This document shows, one piece after another, positions 52,452-62,485 of a stretch of DNA of 64,000 nucleotides. How positions within the stretch are numbered: the first letter of the stretch is position 1; each line of letters begins with the position of its first letter. A program made the translations under genes and the position numbers. Source of the stretch: Luteimonas abyssi (GTDB taxonomy: Bacteria; Pseudomonadota; Gammaproteobacteria; Xanthomonadales; Xanthomonadaceae); NCBI RefSeq assembly GCF_001482195.1, contig NZ_KQ759763.1:3350024-3414023 (forward strand). The letters are read 5' to 3'. The notes below the pieces were generated by a model, which was given only the letters and a program-made list of their open reading frames with translations, had not been told where the DNA came from and searched no databases.

Positions 52452-52545
52452 CCTCTCCGAGAGAGGATGAGGGCATCACGCGCGGCCGCTGCCCGCTGCG
52501 CCCTCAACCGCCCGGCGGGCACCTTCTCCCGCTCACGGGAGAAGG
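52452..52545. repeat. Two REP-like hairpins between convergent regulator and xylA
   Basis: CCTCTC-CGA-GAGAGG at 52452-52466 and a 10-bp stem, CCTTCTCCCG with loop CTCA, at 52522-52545. Such paired hairpins are common between convergent xanthomonad genes. They probably serve as a two-way terminator for the regulator and xylA. Confidence 0.6.
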
Positions 52546-52552
52546 ACGGCCG

Positions 52553-53890
52553 TCACCGCTGCAGGTACTGGTTGACCAGGTTCTCGTACTGCTCCTGCCG
52601 GCCACTGCGTTGCGTCGGCTCGCCGGCCTTTTCGGCCAGATCGCGCAGTGCGGCCAGATCCAGCGCGCCATCCGCGAAGGCCTTGCCCTCGCCGGCATCG
52701 AAGCTGGCATAGCGCTCGCGACGCCAGCCTTCCCACGGCGAATCCGCCAGCAACGCATGGGCGACCTCCAGGCCGCGGGCGAACGCGTCCATGCCGCCGA
52801 TATGGGCCATGAACAGATCGGCGGGATCGGTCGATTCGCGCCGCACCTTGGCATCGAAGTTCAGTCCACCCGGGGCCAGCCCACCTTGTCGCAGCACCAC
52901 CATCATCGCGCCGACGGTGTCGTAGAGATCGGAGGGGAACTGGTCGGTGTCCCAGCCGTTCTGCGGATTGCCGCGGTTGGCGTCGATGCTGCCGAGCAGG
53001 CCGGCATCGGCGGCGACCTGCAGGTCGTGCTCGAAGCTGTGGCCCGACAGCGTGGCGTGGTTGGCCTCGATGTTGAGCTTGAAGTCGCCGTCCAGGCCGT
53101 GCTCGCGCAGGAAGCCGGTGCAGGTTGCGCTGTCGAAGTCGTACTGGTGCTTCATCGGCTCCATCGGCTTGGGCTCGATGAGGAAGTTGCCCTCGAAGCC
53201 GATGCTGCGGCCGTAGTCGCGCGCCATGGTCAGGAAGCGCGCCATGTGCGCCAGCTCGCGCTTCATGTCGGTGTTGTGCAGGCTGGCGTAACCCTCCCGG
53301 CCGCCCCAGAACACGTAGTTCGCGCCGCCGAGCTCGACCGTGGCGTCGAGTGCGTTCTTGACCTGCACCGCCGCGCGCGCGACCACGGCGAAGTCCGGAT
53401 TGGTCGAGGCGCCGTTCATGTAGCGCGGGTGCGAGAACAGGTTGGCGGTGCCCCACAGCAGCTTCATGCCGGTGGCTTCCTGGCGCGCCTTGGCCAGACC
53501 CACCATGTGCTTGAGGTTGCGCTCGTAGGTGGCGATATCGTCGGCATCCGGCGCCAGGTCGATATCGTGGAAGCACCAGTACGGCACGCCGAGCTTGGTG
53601 AAGAACTCGAACGCCGCGTCGAGCTTGGCTTCGGCGCCGGCCAGTCCACCGCCGACCGCGTCCCACGGATACGCACGGGTGCCCGGCCCGAACGGATCGC
53701 TGCCGTTGCCGCAGAAGCTGTGCCAGTAGCAGACCGCGAAACGCAGGTGCTCGGCCATGGTGCGGTCGCCGATGCGCTTGCCGGCGTCGTACACCTTGAA
53801 GGCCAGCGGGTTGTCGGAGCCGCGGCCCTCGAACGGGATCGCGTCGATGCCGGGGAAGTAGGCCTGGTTGCCGATGAAAGGTGTGCTCAT
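52553..53890 (-). CDS. xylA: Xylose isomerase XylA
   Basis: A 445-residue class II xylose isomerase converting D-xylose to D-xylulose in the cytoplasm. Active-site blocks are [33 protein letters not shown] (catalytic His/Asp), [14 protein letters not shown] (metal Glu and Lys), [19 protein letters not shown] and [10 protein letters not shown]. The start at 53890 matches the family start ([15 protein letters not shown]). It is 47 nt downstream of xylB on the same strand, so the pair forms the operon xylB-xylA under the operator at 55533. It is convergent with the LacI-family gene, separated by two hairpins. Confidence 0.97.
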   Translation of the reverse strand: MSTPFIGNQAYFPGIDAIPFEGRGSDNPLAFKVYDAGKRIGDRTMAEHLRFAVCYWHSFCGNGSDPFGPGTRAYPWDAVGGGLAGAEAKLDAAFEFFTKLGVPYWCFHDIDLAPDADDIATYERNLKHMVGLAKARQEATGMKLLWGTANLFSHPRYMNGASTNPDFAVVARAAVQVKNALDATVELGGANYVFWGGREGYASLHNTDMKRELAHMARFLTMARDYGRSIGFEGNFLIEPKPMEPMKHQYDFDSATCTGFLREHGLDGDFKLNIEANHATLSGHSFEHDLQVAADAGLLGSIDANRGNPQNGWDTDQFPSDLYDTVGAMMVVLRQGGLAPGGLNFDAKVRRESTDPADLFMAHIGGMDAFARGLEVAHALLADSPWEGWRRERYASFDAGEGKAFADGALDLAALRDLAEKAGEPTQRSGRQEQYENLVNQYLQR

Positions 53891-53937
53891 GGAGAAGATG
53901 TCCGTGTCGGAAGGAGGAGGGCGGATCGCGGATGCGA

Positions 53938-55431
53938 TCAGGACGCGTAGAGCGGCCGGATCGCGTCGAGATGGGCGAGAAAGCGCCGGTAATGCGCCTG
54001 GTAGGTGTCGTGCGCATCGGCGCGCGGGCGTGCGGACAGGCGGGGATCCAGACGCACGTGCGCGGCGACCAGCGCGGGCAGATCGGCCTGCGGATCGGTC
54101 GCGCGCTGACTGGCCCAGAGCGCCTGCAGGGCCGCACCGAATGCCGCCCCTTCGGCCTGCTCGGGCACGTCCACCGGCAGGCCGAACAGGTCGGCGGCCA
54201 TCTGCCGCCACGCCGCGCTGCGGCTGCCGCCGCCGGTCAGGCGGATCGCATCGAAGTCCATGCCGGCACCGGCGAACGCGTCGTAACCGGCGTGCAGGCT
54301 GTAGAGCGCACCTTCCATTGCGGCGCGGTAGAGGTTGGCCGCGGTGAGGTTGGTGGAGGTGATGCCGAACAGGCTGCCACGGCCGTTGGGCAGATCCGGG
54401 GTGCGCTCGCCGTTGAGGAACGGCAGCATCAGCAGGCCGTCCGCGCCGGGCCGCGAATCCTGCATGCGGGCATCACCGTCGCGGCTGGCGAAGCCGCACA
54501 GGCCGGCCACCGTCTCGGTGGCGACGGTGCAGTTCATGGTGCAGATCAACGGCAACCATCCACCGGTCGAATCGCAGAACGCCGCCCAGCGGGCGTCGGC
54601 GTCGACCATCGGGCGATCCGCGTACGCGAACAGCGTGCCTGAGGTGCCGAGACTCATGCTGAGCACGCCGGCGGTCACGTTGCCGGTGCCGATCGCGGCC
54701 ATCATGTTGTCCCCGCCACCGGCCGAGACCCGCACGTTGCGCGGCAACCCGAGCGTCTGCGCGGTCTCCGCGCGCAACGGAAACGTCGCGTGGGCCTCGA
54801 CCAGCGGCGGCAGGCAGGCCAGGAGATCGCGATCGGGATCGGTCGCGGCCAGCATCTCGGGCGACCAGTCGCGGCGGCGCACGTCCAGCCAGCCGGTGCC
54901 CGACGCGTCGCCGCATTCCATCCACGCCTCGCCGGTCAGCCAGTGGTTGACGTAGTCGTGCGGCAGCAGGATCGTCGCCAGCCGCGCATAGGCCTGCGGC
55001 CGGTGCTCGCGCGTCCACGGCAGCTTGGAGGCGGTATAGCCGACCAGGATCGGATTCCCGGCCCGCTCCACCGCACGACCCATGCCGCCGGCGGCGGCCA
55101 TGATCCGCGCCGCCTCGACCGTGGTGCTGGTGTCGCACCACAACTTCGCCGGTGCCAGCACGCGACCGGACGCATCCAGCGGCACGAAGCCGTGCTGCTG
55201 GCCCGAGACGCCGATCGCCTCGACCCGCGCTCGCTGCTCGGGCGTCAATGCGGCGAAGCAGGTGCGCACCGCGTCGATCCACCACTCCGCGCGCTGCTCG
55301 CGGCTGCCGTCCTCGCCCGCAGCCAGGTCCAGCGGCTGGCCGTGCGTTGCGACCACCTGCTGCGTGGCCGGGTCGTAGGCCAGCAGCTTGACGCTCTGCG
55401 TGCCGATGTCCAGCCCGACATAGAGGCTCAT
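53938..55431 (-). CDS. xylB: Xylulokinase XylB
   Basis: A 497-residue FGGY-family kinase that phosphorylates D-xylulose for the pentose phosphate pathway. It opens with [18 protein letters not shown], followed by [15 protein letters not shown] and the substrate-binding LWCDTSTT; the C-terminal half shows [28 protein letters not shown] and [15 protein letters not shown]. The ATG at 55431 is preceded by GGGGAGGG. Upstream, 102 nt away, is a perfect operator overlapping a good -10 sequence. It is the first gene of the xylBA operon. The 265 nt from here to the ABC-F gene hold only that promoter. Confidence 0.97.
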   Translation of the reverse strand: MSLYVGLDIGTQSVKLLAYDPATQQVVATHGQPLDLAAGEDGSREQRAEWWIDAVRTCFAALTPEQRARVEAIGVSGQQHGFVPLDASGRVLAPAKLWCDTSTTVEAARIMAAAGGMGRAVERAGNPILVGYTASKLPWTREHRPQAYARLATILLPHDYVNHWLTGEAWMECGDASGTGWLDVRRRDWSPEMLAATDPDRDLLACLPPLVEAHATFPLRAETAQTLGLPRNVRVSAGGGDNMMAAIGTGNVTAGVLSMSLGTSGTLFAYADRPMVDADARWAAFCDSTGGWLPLICTMNCTVATETVAGLCGFASRDGDARMQDSRPGADGLLMLPFLNGERTPDLPNGRGSLFGITSTNLTAANLYRAAMEGALYSLHAGYDAFAGAGMDFDAIRLTGGGSRSAAWRQMAADLFGLPVDVPEQAEGAAFGAALQALWASQRATDPQADLPALVAAHVRLDPRLSARPRADAHDTYQAHYRRFLAHLDAIRPLYAS

Positions 55432-55532
55432 GCGGACCCTCCCCGCTGCACGCGGGCCCCAGATGGCCGCAATGTCCGTCCGACGACCCGATGACGCGCT
55501 CTGCCCATGACACCCTCCAAGACGTCCTCGAA

Positions 55533-55546
55533 TGATAGCGCTACCA
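55533..55546. promoter_or_regulatory. LacI-type operator (xyl-box) before xylBA
   Basis: TGATAGCGCTACCA on the plus strand (TGGTAGCGCTATCA on the gene strand). On the minus strand TATCAT within it is a good -10 hexamer, so the repressor would cover the core promoter of xylBA. It is one of the best matches to the consensus of the four sites. Confidence 0.82.
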
Positions 55547-55696
55547 TTCATCGGCGTAAGAAAGCCGTCTCGTCGAGCCGGTTGCCCGGCTCCAAAGGAC
55601 GGCGCCAATGGCCGCAATCTACCGCGTTTTTCGTTGAACGCCTTGCTGCGCTGCGATAAAGAACGCCCTGCCGGCATGCCGCCTGATGATGAGCGC

Positions 55697-57283
55697 TCAC
55701 ATCAGCCGCAACCCGTCGGACGCGAGCCGGAGCCGGTGACTGGGCGCGAGCGCATCGACGAAGGCCGCGTCGTGGCTCACCACCACCAGCGCACCGGGCC
55801 AACCGCGCAGCAGGGCCGCGAGCGCATCGGTGCTGTCGGCATCGAGATGACTGGCCGGCTCGTCAAGCAGCAGCAACGGCGCCGCGGGCCGGGCCCAGGC
55901 AGCGGCGGCGAGTGCCACCCGCATGCGCTCACCCCCGGACAGCGACGCCATCGGCCGACCGACGCACGCACCCCGCAGGCCCAGCAATGCGAGCCGCGTG
56001 CTCACCGCAGTCGCATCCAGACCGGTGCACGCCTGCAACCAGCTCGATGCATCCGCCGCAGGCGGCAGGACGGGATACAGCGCATCCAGCGACTGCACCG
56101 GCACATGCGCCAGCGCACGCCCCGCGGCGAGGCCGGTCTCACCGCGCAGCGCGCGCAGCAAGGTCGTCTTCCCGCTGCCGTTGTGCCCCTGCAGGGCGAC
56201 CCGCACCGGGCCGGACGCGTGCCAGTCGAGCGGTGCCGCCGGCGTGGGGTTGCACGGGTGCGCGCGTTCGAACGACAGCACGCGCCGCCCGGGCGGCAAC
56301 GCGACCTCGGCATCGAGGAAGACCGGTGCGTCCGCGGCCTGCACGGCAGCATGGGCGGTGCCGACGGCCTGCACCCCGGCCGCCAATCGTGCCTGCAACG
56401 CGTGCCGCTGCCGGCCGGCGCTGCGCTCGCTGCGTCCAAGGGCATGATCGAGCAACAGGGGCGATTGATTGACATCGCGACGTATGCGCCGGCCCTGTGC
56501 GCAGCGACGATCGATCCGCTCGCGCTCGCGCGCGGCCTCGCGATGCAGCCGGTCGCGTTCGCTGCGCGCGGCCGCCAGCGCGGCGTGCGCCTGTGCATCG
56601 CGCGCGGCGCGCATCGCCTGCCAGGCGGCGAGTCCGCCATCGACGTCCAGCAGGCCGTCGCCCCCCAGTTCCAGCAGGCGCGGCATCGGCGCCAGCCAGG
56701 CCGGGTCGTGACCGGCCACCAGCACCGCCCCCGGTCGTTCGCGCAGGCGCGCGCACCAGGCGGCGGAGGCGTCCGCGTCAAGCCATGTCCCCGGCTCGTC
56801 GAGCAGCAACACCTCGGCGTCCGACAGCCAGAGGCCGAGCAGGTGCAACTGCTGGCGTTGCCCCGCGGACAACCGGGCACCATCGCGTGTCATCGGCCAG
56901 CACGGGAGATCGACATCGGCCAGCGCCCGCTCCAGGCGTGCGACGAGATCCCAGTCGTCGGCCACGCGGCATACATCGTCGGGCGTCCCCTGCCCGGCCG
57001 ACAAGCGCTGCAGGGCGTCGTAGCGCTCGCCCAAACCGAGCAGGTCCACGACGCGACCGCACCTGGCCGCCGCATCCTGCGGCAGCCACCCCACGCCACC
57101 CGGCACGGTGATGCCGCCCCCGCCAGCGGCGAGCAGACGCAGCAGGGTGCTCTTGCCCTGCCCGTTGCGGCCCACCAGCGCGCACGGCCCGGGCATCAGC
57201 GCGAGATCGAGGTCGGAAAACAGGATGCGGCCATCGGGAAGGATGGCGGACAGGCCTCTGGCCTGCAGAAGCGGAGACGGCAT
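55697..57283 (-). CDS. ABC-F type ATPase (duplicated ABC domains, no membrane part)
   Basis: A 528-residue soluble protein with two ABC ATPase domains. Walker A motifs are GRNGQGKST and GHNGSGKTT, signatures LSAGQRQQ and LSGGERMR, and Walker B VLLLDEP and LLLLDEP. The inter-domain linker is charged (ARERERIDRRCAQGRRIRR) as in ABC-F proteins, which bind the ribosome E-site or confer antibiotic resistance. It does not fit EttA, Uup or YheS closely by eye and it is shorter than EttA. The ATG at 57283 has GGGAG 7 nt upstream. It stands alone between xylBA and ttcA and is not part of the xylan set. Confidence 0.85.
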   Translation of the reverse strand: MPSPLLQARGLSAILPDGRILFSDLDLALMPGPCALVGRNGQGKSTLLRLLAAGGGGITVPGGVGWLPQDAAARCGRVVDLLGLGERYDALQRLSAGQGTPDDVCRVADDWDLVARLERALADVDLPCWPMTRDGARLSAGQRQQLHLLGLWLSDAEVLLLDEPGTWLDADASAAWCARLRERPGAVLVAGHDPAWLAPMPRLLELGGDGLLDVDGGLAAWQAMRAARDAQAHAALAAARSERDRLHREAARERERIDRRCAQGRRIRRDVNQSPLLLDHALGRSERSAGRQRHALQARLAAGVQAVGTAHAAVQAADAPVFLDAEVALPPGRRVLSFERAHPCNPTPAAPLDWHASGPVRVALQGHNGSGKTTLLRALRGETGLAAGRALAHVPVQSLDALYPVLPPAADASSWLQACTGLDATAVSTRLALLGLRGACVGRPMASLSGGERMRVALAAAAWARPAAPLLLLDEPASHLDADSTDALAALLRGWPGALVVVSHDAAFVDALAPSHRLRLASDGLRLM

Positions 57284-57510
57284 GCGGGCACTCCCGGCGC
57301 GACAAGTCGGTCCCGGCGGTGCGGGACGGCGAACGGTGTCGGGCTCAGTGGCGCATGCGGGCGAAACTCCGGTGGACGCAGGATGCGTGGCCGTCATGAT
57401 ACCCAGAGGCGCCCGGGCCGGGCTGAACGTCTGGACGCATGCGGTGCGTGGCATGCGACGTACCGCGCGACACCGGATGCCGCGCGATGTGCCGCTACAC
57501 TATCCGCGTC

Positions 57511-58443
57511 ATGAGTCCCGTCCTGCCCCTGCCCGAACCGGTCCTCCGCCATCGCGGACGCGATGCGCGCCCGGCCGGCGTCGAAATCGACAAGCTCGCC
57601 ACGCGTCTGCGCCACCAGGTCGGCCGCGCGATCGCCGACTTCGGCATGATCGAAGACGGCGACAAGGTCATGGTGTGCCTGTCCGGCGGCAAGGACAGCT
57701 ACACCATGCTCGACGTGCTGCTGCAACTGCAGAAGAAGGCGCCGGTGTCGTTCTCGATCACCGCGGTCAACCTGGACCAGAAGCAGCCGGATTTTCCCGA
57801 GCACGTGCTGCCGGACTACCTGCGTTCGATCGGGGTGGACCACCACATCATCGAGCAGGACACCTATTCGGTGGTCAGCCGCGTGGTCCCCGAGGGCAAG
57901 ACGATGTGCTCGCTGTGTTCGCGATTGCGACGCGGTGCGCTGTACACGTATGCCGAGACGCACGGGTTCACCAAGATCGCGCTGGGCCATCATCGCGACG
58001 ACCTCGTCGCCACGTTCTTCCTCAATCTGTTCTTCCACGCCAAGCTCAGCGGCATGCCGCCGAAGCTGCTGTCCGACGACGGCCGCCATGTGGTGATCCG
58101 GCCGCTGGCCTACGTGCGCGAGGACGACATCGCCGCCTACGCGCAGGCGAAGGATTTTCCGATCATTCCCTGCAACCTGTGCGGCTCGCAGGAGAACCTG
58201 CAACGCAAGCAGGTGCAGCGGATGATGGCGCAGTGGGAACGCGACACGCCCGGCCGGATCGAGACCATCGCCCGTGCGCTGGGCGACATCCGTCCGTCGC
58301 AGTTGTCCGACCCGAAACTGTTCGACTTCCTGTCCCTCGGACAGCCCCAGGACGCCGGCGCAGGACGCGCCACGCCGCCCCACGCGCCCGCGTGGCGGGC
58401 GGACACAGGCCGCGCGGATGGCGCGGCCGCCGAAGGCGCCTGA
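57511..58443 (+). CDS. ttcA: tRNA 2-thiocytidine synthetase TtcA
   Basis: A 310-residue enzyme that thiolates cytidine 32 of some tRNAs. The PP-loop is [13 protein letters not shown], and the iron-sulfur cysteines are in [14 protein letters not shown] and [33 protein letters not shown] is a further family block. A C-terminal tail of about 35 residues rich in Ala, Gly and Pro follows the conserved end (DPKLFDFL). The ATG at 57511 is preferred over the upstream one because homology begins there. It is monocistronic, 228 nt after the divergent ABC-F gene. Confidence 0.96.
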   Translation: MSPVLPLPEPVLRHRGRDARPAGVEIDKLATRLRHQVGRAIADFGMIEDGDKVMVCLSGGKDSYTMLDVLLQLQKKAPVSFSITAVNLDQKQPDFPEHVLPDYLRSIGVDHHIIEQDTYSVVSRVVPEGKTMCSLCSRLRRGALYTYAETHGFTKIALGHHRDDLVATFFLNLFFHAKLSGMPPKLLSDDGRHVVIRPLAYVREDDIAAYAQAKDFPIIPCNLCGSQENLQRKQVQRMMAQWERDTPGRIETIARALGDIRPSQLSDPKLFDFLSLGQPQDAGAGRATPPHAPAWRADTGRADGAAAEGA

Positions 58444-58584
58444 TCCCGATGCGCGCGCCGATCGTGGCCGCATCTGTGCCGGCCGGGCCGATGCCGTGCC
58501 CGCGCGCACGGACGCCTCGCCCCGCCGCCCTCCCGGGACGGCACCGCTTCATCCCCTCTTCCCGAATCCGGTAATCCTCCCCCG

Positions 58585-59490
58585 ATGTTCTTTCGCAATC
58601 TCACGCTGTTCCGCTTTCCGACCTCGCTCGACATCGACGCGCTCGACGCCGGTCTCTCGGAGGCCGCACTCAAGCCCGTCGGCCCGCTGGAGCTGTCCAC
58701 CCGCGGCTTCGTCTCGCCGTTCGGCCGCCATGCGGACACCCTGTCGCACCGCATCGACGATGCGCTGTGGCTGACCGTCGGCGGCGAGGATCGCCTGCTG
58801 CCCGGCGCGGTGGTCAACGACATGCTGGCGCAGAAGATCGAGGAGATCGAAGCACGCGAAGGGCGCCGCCCCGGCGGCCGTCGCCGCAAGCAGATCAAGG
58901 ACGACCTCGTGCACGAGCTGCTGCCGCGCGCGTTCGTGAAACCGTCGCGCACCGATGCCCTGGTCGACCTCAGGCTCGGCGTGTGCGCGGTCGATACCTC
59001 CAGCCGCAAGACCGGCGAGAACGTGGTCTCGGAGATCCGCCGCGCGCTGGGCAGCTTCCCGGCGCTGCCGCTCAACGCCGAGGTCGCCCCGCGTTCGGTG
59101 CTGACCGGCTGGATCGCCGGCGAGACGTTGCCCGAGGGCCTGTCGCTGGGCGAGGAATGCGAGATGAAGGATCCGGTCGACAACGGCGCGATCGTGAAGT
59201 GCCAGCGCCAGGATCTGACTTCCGACGAGATCGCCCGTCACCTGGAGTCGGGCAAGCAGGTCAGCAAGCTCGCCCTGGTGCTCGACGACCACGTGTCCTT
59301 CGTGCTCGGCGACGACCTGGTGATCCGCAAGTTCAAGCTGCTCGACGGTGCGGTCGACCAGCTCGAACAGACCGATGCCGACGACATCGCCGCCGAGCTC
59401 GATGCGCGGTTCGCGTTGATGAGCGGCGAGTTCCGCCGCCTGTTCGCCGTGCTCGAGCCCGCCCTGAAGTTCAGCAGCGCCGAAGCCTGA
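58585..59490 (+). CDS. rdgC: Recombination-associated protein RdgC
   Basis: A 301-residue DNA-binding protein that forms a ring on double-stranded DNA and restrains RecA. It begins MFFRNLTLFRFP and contains FVSPFGRHADTLSHRI, VNDMLAQKIEEIEAREGRRPGG and EEIADHL-like LTSDEIARHLESGKQV, as in other RdgC proteins. Size is normal. It is followed 43 nt later by a small metalloprotein gene in the same direction, probably in one transcript. Confidence 0.96.
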   Translation: MFFRNLTLFRFPTSLDIDALDAGLSEAALKPVGPLELSTRGFVSPFGRHADTLSHRIDDALWLTVGGEDRLLPGAVVNDMLAQKIEEIEAREGRRPGGRRRKQIKDDLVHELLPRAFVKPSRTDALVDLRLGVCAVDTSSRKTGENVVSEIRRALGSFPALPLNAEVAPRSVLTGWIAGETLPEGLSLGEECEMKDPVDNGAIVKCQRQDLTSDEIARHLESGKQVSKLALVLDDHVSFVLGDDLVIRKFKLLDGAVDQLEQTDADDIAAELDARFALMSGEFRRLFAVLEPALKFSSAEA

Positions 59491-59533
59491 CCCCGGTCGG
59501 CGGCGCCGCCGCCGGCCTTTCCGGAAGTCCCGA

Positions 59534-60328
59534 ATGCCCACGTCCCTGCGCCGCCTGCTCGGACCCCGCCCGCCGCGCCCCGGCGTGCTGCGCGACACCG
59601 TCGCGCTCGCACTCGACGACGGTCGCGTGCTCGACGTCATGCGCGTGCGCGACCCGCGCGCCAAGCGCATGCGCCTGTCGGTGGCCGAACGCGGTGCGCG
59701 CCTGACCCTGCCACCCTCGGCCAGCCTGCTGGCCGGCGAGCGCTTCCTGCACGAACATCGCGACTGGCTGGTCGCCCAGCTCGACGCCCAGCAGGGCGAG
59801 GGCGTCGCGCCATTGCAGCCGCACGGCACCACCCACCTGCCGCTGCGTGGCCGGATGCTGCCGCTGCGCTGGTGCGAGGCACGCTACTCCCGTCTCGTCG
59901 CCGAAGACGACGGCGACGGCCTGCGCTTCGACCTGCCCGCGCGCGCGGGCGCACCCGCCCTGCGACGCGCGCTGCGCGACTTCTACGAAGCCGAGGCGCG
60001 CGCCGATGTCGGCCGCTGGCTGCCGCGCTACCTGCCCGGGCTGCCGGTCGCGCCATCGCGCATCCGCATCCGGCCGATGTCGTCGCAGTGGGGATCGCTG
60101 GCGCCCAACGGCACCCTGGCGCTCGACCTCTCGCTGGTGCTCGGCCAGCCGGCGGCGTTCGAGTACGTGCTGGTGCACGAACTCTGCCACCTGATCCATG
60201 CCGATCATTCGCGCGCGTTCTGGCGCGAAGTCGAAGCCCGCTGCCCGGACTGGCGCCTGCAGCGCGATTTCTTCCACACCGAGGGCCGGCGGCTGAAGAG
60301 CGCGCTGCACGTGCTGCTTTCGGAATAG
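59534..60328 (+). CDS. YgjP/SprT-like (DUF45) metal-dependent protein
   Basis: A 264-residue member of the DUF45/YgjP family, whose members carry a zincin-like HExxH site; the motif here is HELCHLIHADHS (first His, Glu and second His in order). It is preceded by the conserved MSSQWGSLAPNGTLALDLSLV. Recent reports give some YgjP proteins a UTP pyrophosphatase activity, so its chemistry is not certain. The N-terminal 120 residues are rich in Arg and Ala. It follows rdgC with 43 nt between and ends 40 nt before a convergent gene. Confidence 0.88.
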   Translation: MPTSLRRLLGPRPPRPGVLRDTVALALDDGRVLDVMRVRDPRAKRMRLSVAERGARLTLPPSASLLAGERFLHEHRDWLVAQLDAQQGEGVAPLQPHGTTHLPLRGRMLPLRWCEARYSRLVAEDDGDGLRFDLPARAGAPALRRALRDFYEAEARADVGRWLPRYLPGLPVAPSRIRIRPMSSQWGSLAPNGTLALDLSLVLGQPAAFEYVLVHELCHLIHADHSRAFWREVEARCPDWRLQRDFFHTEGRRLKSALHVLLSE

Positions 60329-60367
60329 CCGCGCCGTTTCCGTGGATGCCCGCGGGCCGGCCCGCCG

Positions 60368-61210
60368 CTAGGCTGCGTGGAAGAACCCGCCGATCGCCTG
60401 CGCCACTGCGTCCGGGGTTTCCATGTGCAGATGGTGGCCGCCCGGCAGCACGACCAGATCGCCGTCGGGCAACAGGCGCGCACGACGCGTCCGGTCGGGC
60501 TCGGGCAGATACGGCTGCGGCGGATCGGCGTAGATCACCCGGGTCGGACAGGTGATCCCGGCAATGAGGTCGTCGACCTGTTCGCCCGTCATGCGCACCA
60601 TCGTAGGGACGGTCAGCCGCGGATCGCTGCTCCAGGCCTGGCCGCCATCCACCGCCGCCAGGCCGCGCTCCACCAGCAGCCGGGCCACCGGCTCCGACAG
60701 CCCGTTGGCCTGCATGCGCGCACGGATGGCCGGGGCGGGATCGACGAACACGCGCAGGCGCTTGTCGCGCAGCGCACGATTGGCGACGACCGCCTCGCGC
60801 AGGCGCGTGGCCGTGCGATCGGCGGCCTCGGGCAGCGCGCCCAACGCCTCGATCGCCACCAGCCGTTCGATCCGCTCCGGACAGCCGGCGGCCACCAGGC
60901 TGGCGATGCCTGCGCCCATCGAGTGTCCCAGCAGGGCGAAACGTTCCCAGCCCAGCGCATCGGCGATATCGAGCACGTTGTGGAGTGCGCCGGCGAAGGT
61001 GTACTCGGTGCCGCGCGGAAGATGGTCGCTGCGGCCGTGGCCCGGCAGATCCGGGCACACCAGGTCGAGATCGCCCAGGCGCGGCGCCAGCGGCACGAAG
61101 CTGGCGGCATTGTCGAGCCATCCGTGCAACGCCAGCACCTTCGGCCCGGCGCCGCCGCTGCGCAGTCCGCGGATGCGGCCGGCCGGAATCTCCAGCTCGA
61201 AATCGTGCAT
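60368..61210 (-). CDS. Alpha/beta-fold hydrolase
   Basis: A 280-residue cytoplasmic alpha/beta hydrolase. The nucleophile elbow is LLGHSMGAGIAS (Ser), the oxyanion-hole strand is LALHGWLDNAASF, and a His near the end (GGHHLHMETP) completes the triad with an Asp in LVVLPGG upstream. The substrate is unknown. Its ATG overlaps the hemH stop codon in TGATG, so the two are translationally coupled. This arrangement of hydrolase after hemH recurs in related genomes to my recollection, without a clear reason. Confidence 0.9.
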   Translation of the reverse strand: MHDFELEIPAGRIRGLRSGGAGPKVLALHGWLDNAASFVPLAPRLGDLDLVCPDLPGHGRSDHLPRGTEYTFAGALHNVLDIADALGWERFALLGHSMGAGIASLVAAGCPERIERLVAIEALGALPEAADRTATRLREAVVANRALRDKRLRVFVDPAPAIRARMQANGLSEPVARLLVERGLAAVDGGQAWSSDPRLTVPTMVRMTGEQVDDLIAGITCPTRVIYADPPQPYLPEPDRTRRARLLPDGDLVVLPGGHHLHMETPDAVAQAIGGFFHAA

Positions 61211-62220
61211 CAGCCGCCCGCCCCGTCCCAGCCATCGAGCGTGCGCCGCGCCAGGGCCGCCAATGCGTCGGCATGCGCGGGCTGCGCATTGAGGCAGGGC
61301 ACGTAACGCAGGGCCTCGCCGCCGTGTTCGCGGAACAGCTCGGCGTTCTGCAGTGCGATTTCCTCCAGCGTCTCCAGGCAATCGACGGCGAAACCGGGAC
61401 AGACCACGTCGACCCGCTTCACGCCTTCGGTGGCGAGCGCGCGCAGGGTGGCGTCGGTATAGGGCTGCAGCCAGCGTTCGCGGCCGAAGCGCGACTGGAA
61501 GGTCACCACGATCTCGTCGACCGGGATGTCCAGCGCCTGCGCGATCGCCCTCGTACTGGCGTAGCACTGCTGCTGGTAGGGATCGCCGGCATCGACCAGC
61601 CGCTGCGGAATGCCGTGAAAGGAGAACATCAGGCGTTCGCCGCGACCCTCCTGCGCCCATGCGGCGCGGATCGACGCCGCGACCGCCGCGGCCCAGGCGG
61701 GATCGACGTGATAGTCCTCGATCACCCGGGTCGCGACCGGCGCGCGACCGGCGACATCGTCCACCGAAGCCGTCGTGGTCGTGGAGTACTGCGGGTACAG
61801 CGGCAGGACCAGCACCCGCCGCGCGCCGGCGTCGCGCAGGGCGTCGAGCTCGCGCGCCATCGACGGCTGCCCGTAGCGCATCGCGTGCACGACCCGCGCC
61901 CCCGGCAGGCGCTCGGCGACCGCCCGGGCCAGATCGCGCGTGTGCACAAGCAACGGCGAGCCGCCGTCCATCCAGATCCCGGCGTACAGCCCGGCCACGC
62001 GCTTGGCGCGCAGCGGCAGCACCGCCAGGCGCAGGATCGGCTGCCACAACAGCGCCGGCAGTTGCACGACGCGGCGATCGGACAGGAACTCCAGCAGGTA
62101 ACGGCTCACGCCCTCGGCGGTGGGCGCCTCGGGCGTGCCGAGGTTGACCAGCAGGACGGCGTCGAAGGTGGATGCGCCTGCCGTCGGCGTCGGAGCGTGC
62201 GGATGAACGGGTTGTGGCAT
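61210..62220 (-). CDS. hemH: Ferrochelatase HemH
   Basis: A 336-residue ferrochelatase that inserts Fe(II) into protoporphyrin IX to make protoheme. Family blocks include VLLVNLGTPEAPTAEGV, YAGIWMDGGSPLLVHTRDL, HAMRYGQPSMA, VLPLYPQYSTTTTA, LMFSFHGIPQRLVDAGDPY (catalytic His) and VVTFQSRFGRERWLQPYTD. The start at 62220 is upstream of the first block by 20 residues. It is first in a two-gene operon with the alpha/beta hydrolase. The 265 nt between it and the SYLF gene are divergent promoter space with no recognised motif. Confidence 0.97.
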   Translation of the reverse strand: MPQPVHPHAPTPTAGASTFDAVLLVNLGTPEAPTAEGVSRYLLEFLSDRRVVQLPALLWQPILRLAVLPLRAKRVAGLYAGIWMDGGSPLLVHTRDLARAVAERLPGARVVHAMRYGQPSMARELDALRDAGARRVLVLPLYPQYSTTTTASVDDVAGRAPVATRVIEDYHVDPAWAAAVAASIRAAWAQEGRGERLMFSFHGIPQRLVDAGDPYQQQCYASTRAIAQALDIPVDEIVVTFQSRFGRERWLQPYTDATLRALATEGVKRVDVVCPGFAVDCLETLEEIALQNAELFREHGGEALRYVPCLNAQPAHADALAALARRTLDGWDGAGG

Positions 62221-62485
62221 GACGTTAGGATGTGACCGGGCAGGAAAGCGGGCATGACGCCGACACGACGGTCGGCGGGGCTGGCAGGGAGCCGGCGCCG
62301 CGGCGATGCCCTCGCGCGTGCGGCCGGATCCGTTCGTCGGGGGAGGACTCGTCGGGCAGGACATTGTGCGAGACGAGCCGTCAGACCCGATTCATTCCTG
62401 CGATCCTAGCCTGAACACGCTTTCTTCCGCGTGTGCCCATGTCCGCCGACACCCGCCCGATCCCGTTCACCGGAGTCCATCCACG

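Noticed and set aside
29253..55431. A genomic island or prophage boundary
   Set aside because: No tRNA, integrase, direct-repeat ends or drop in GC were seen; the xylan genes match their surroundings in composition.
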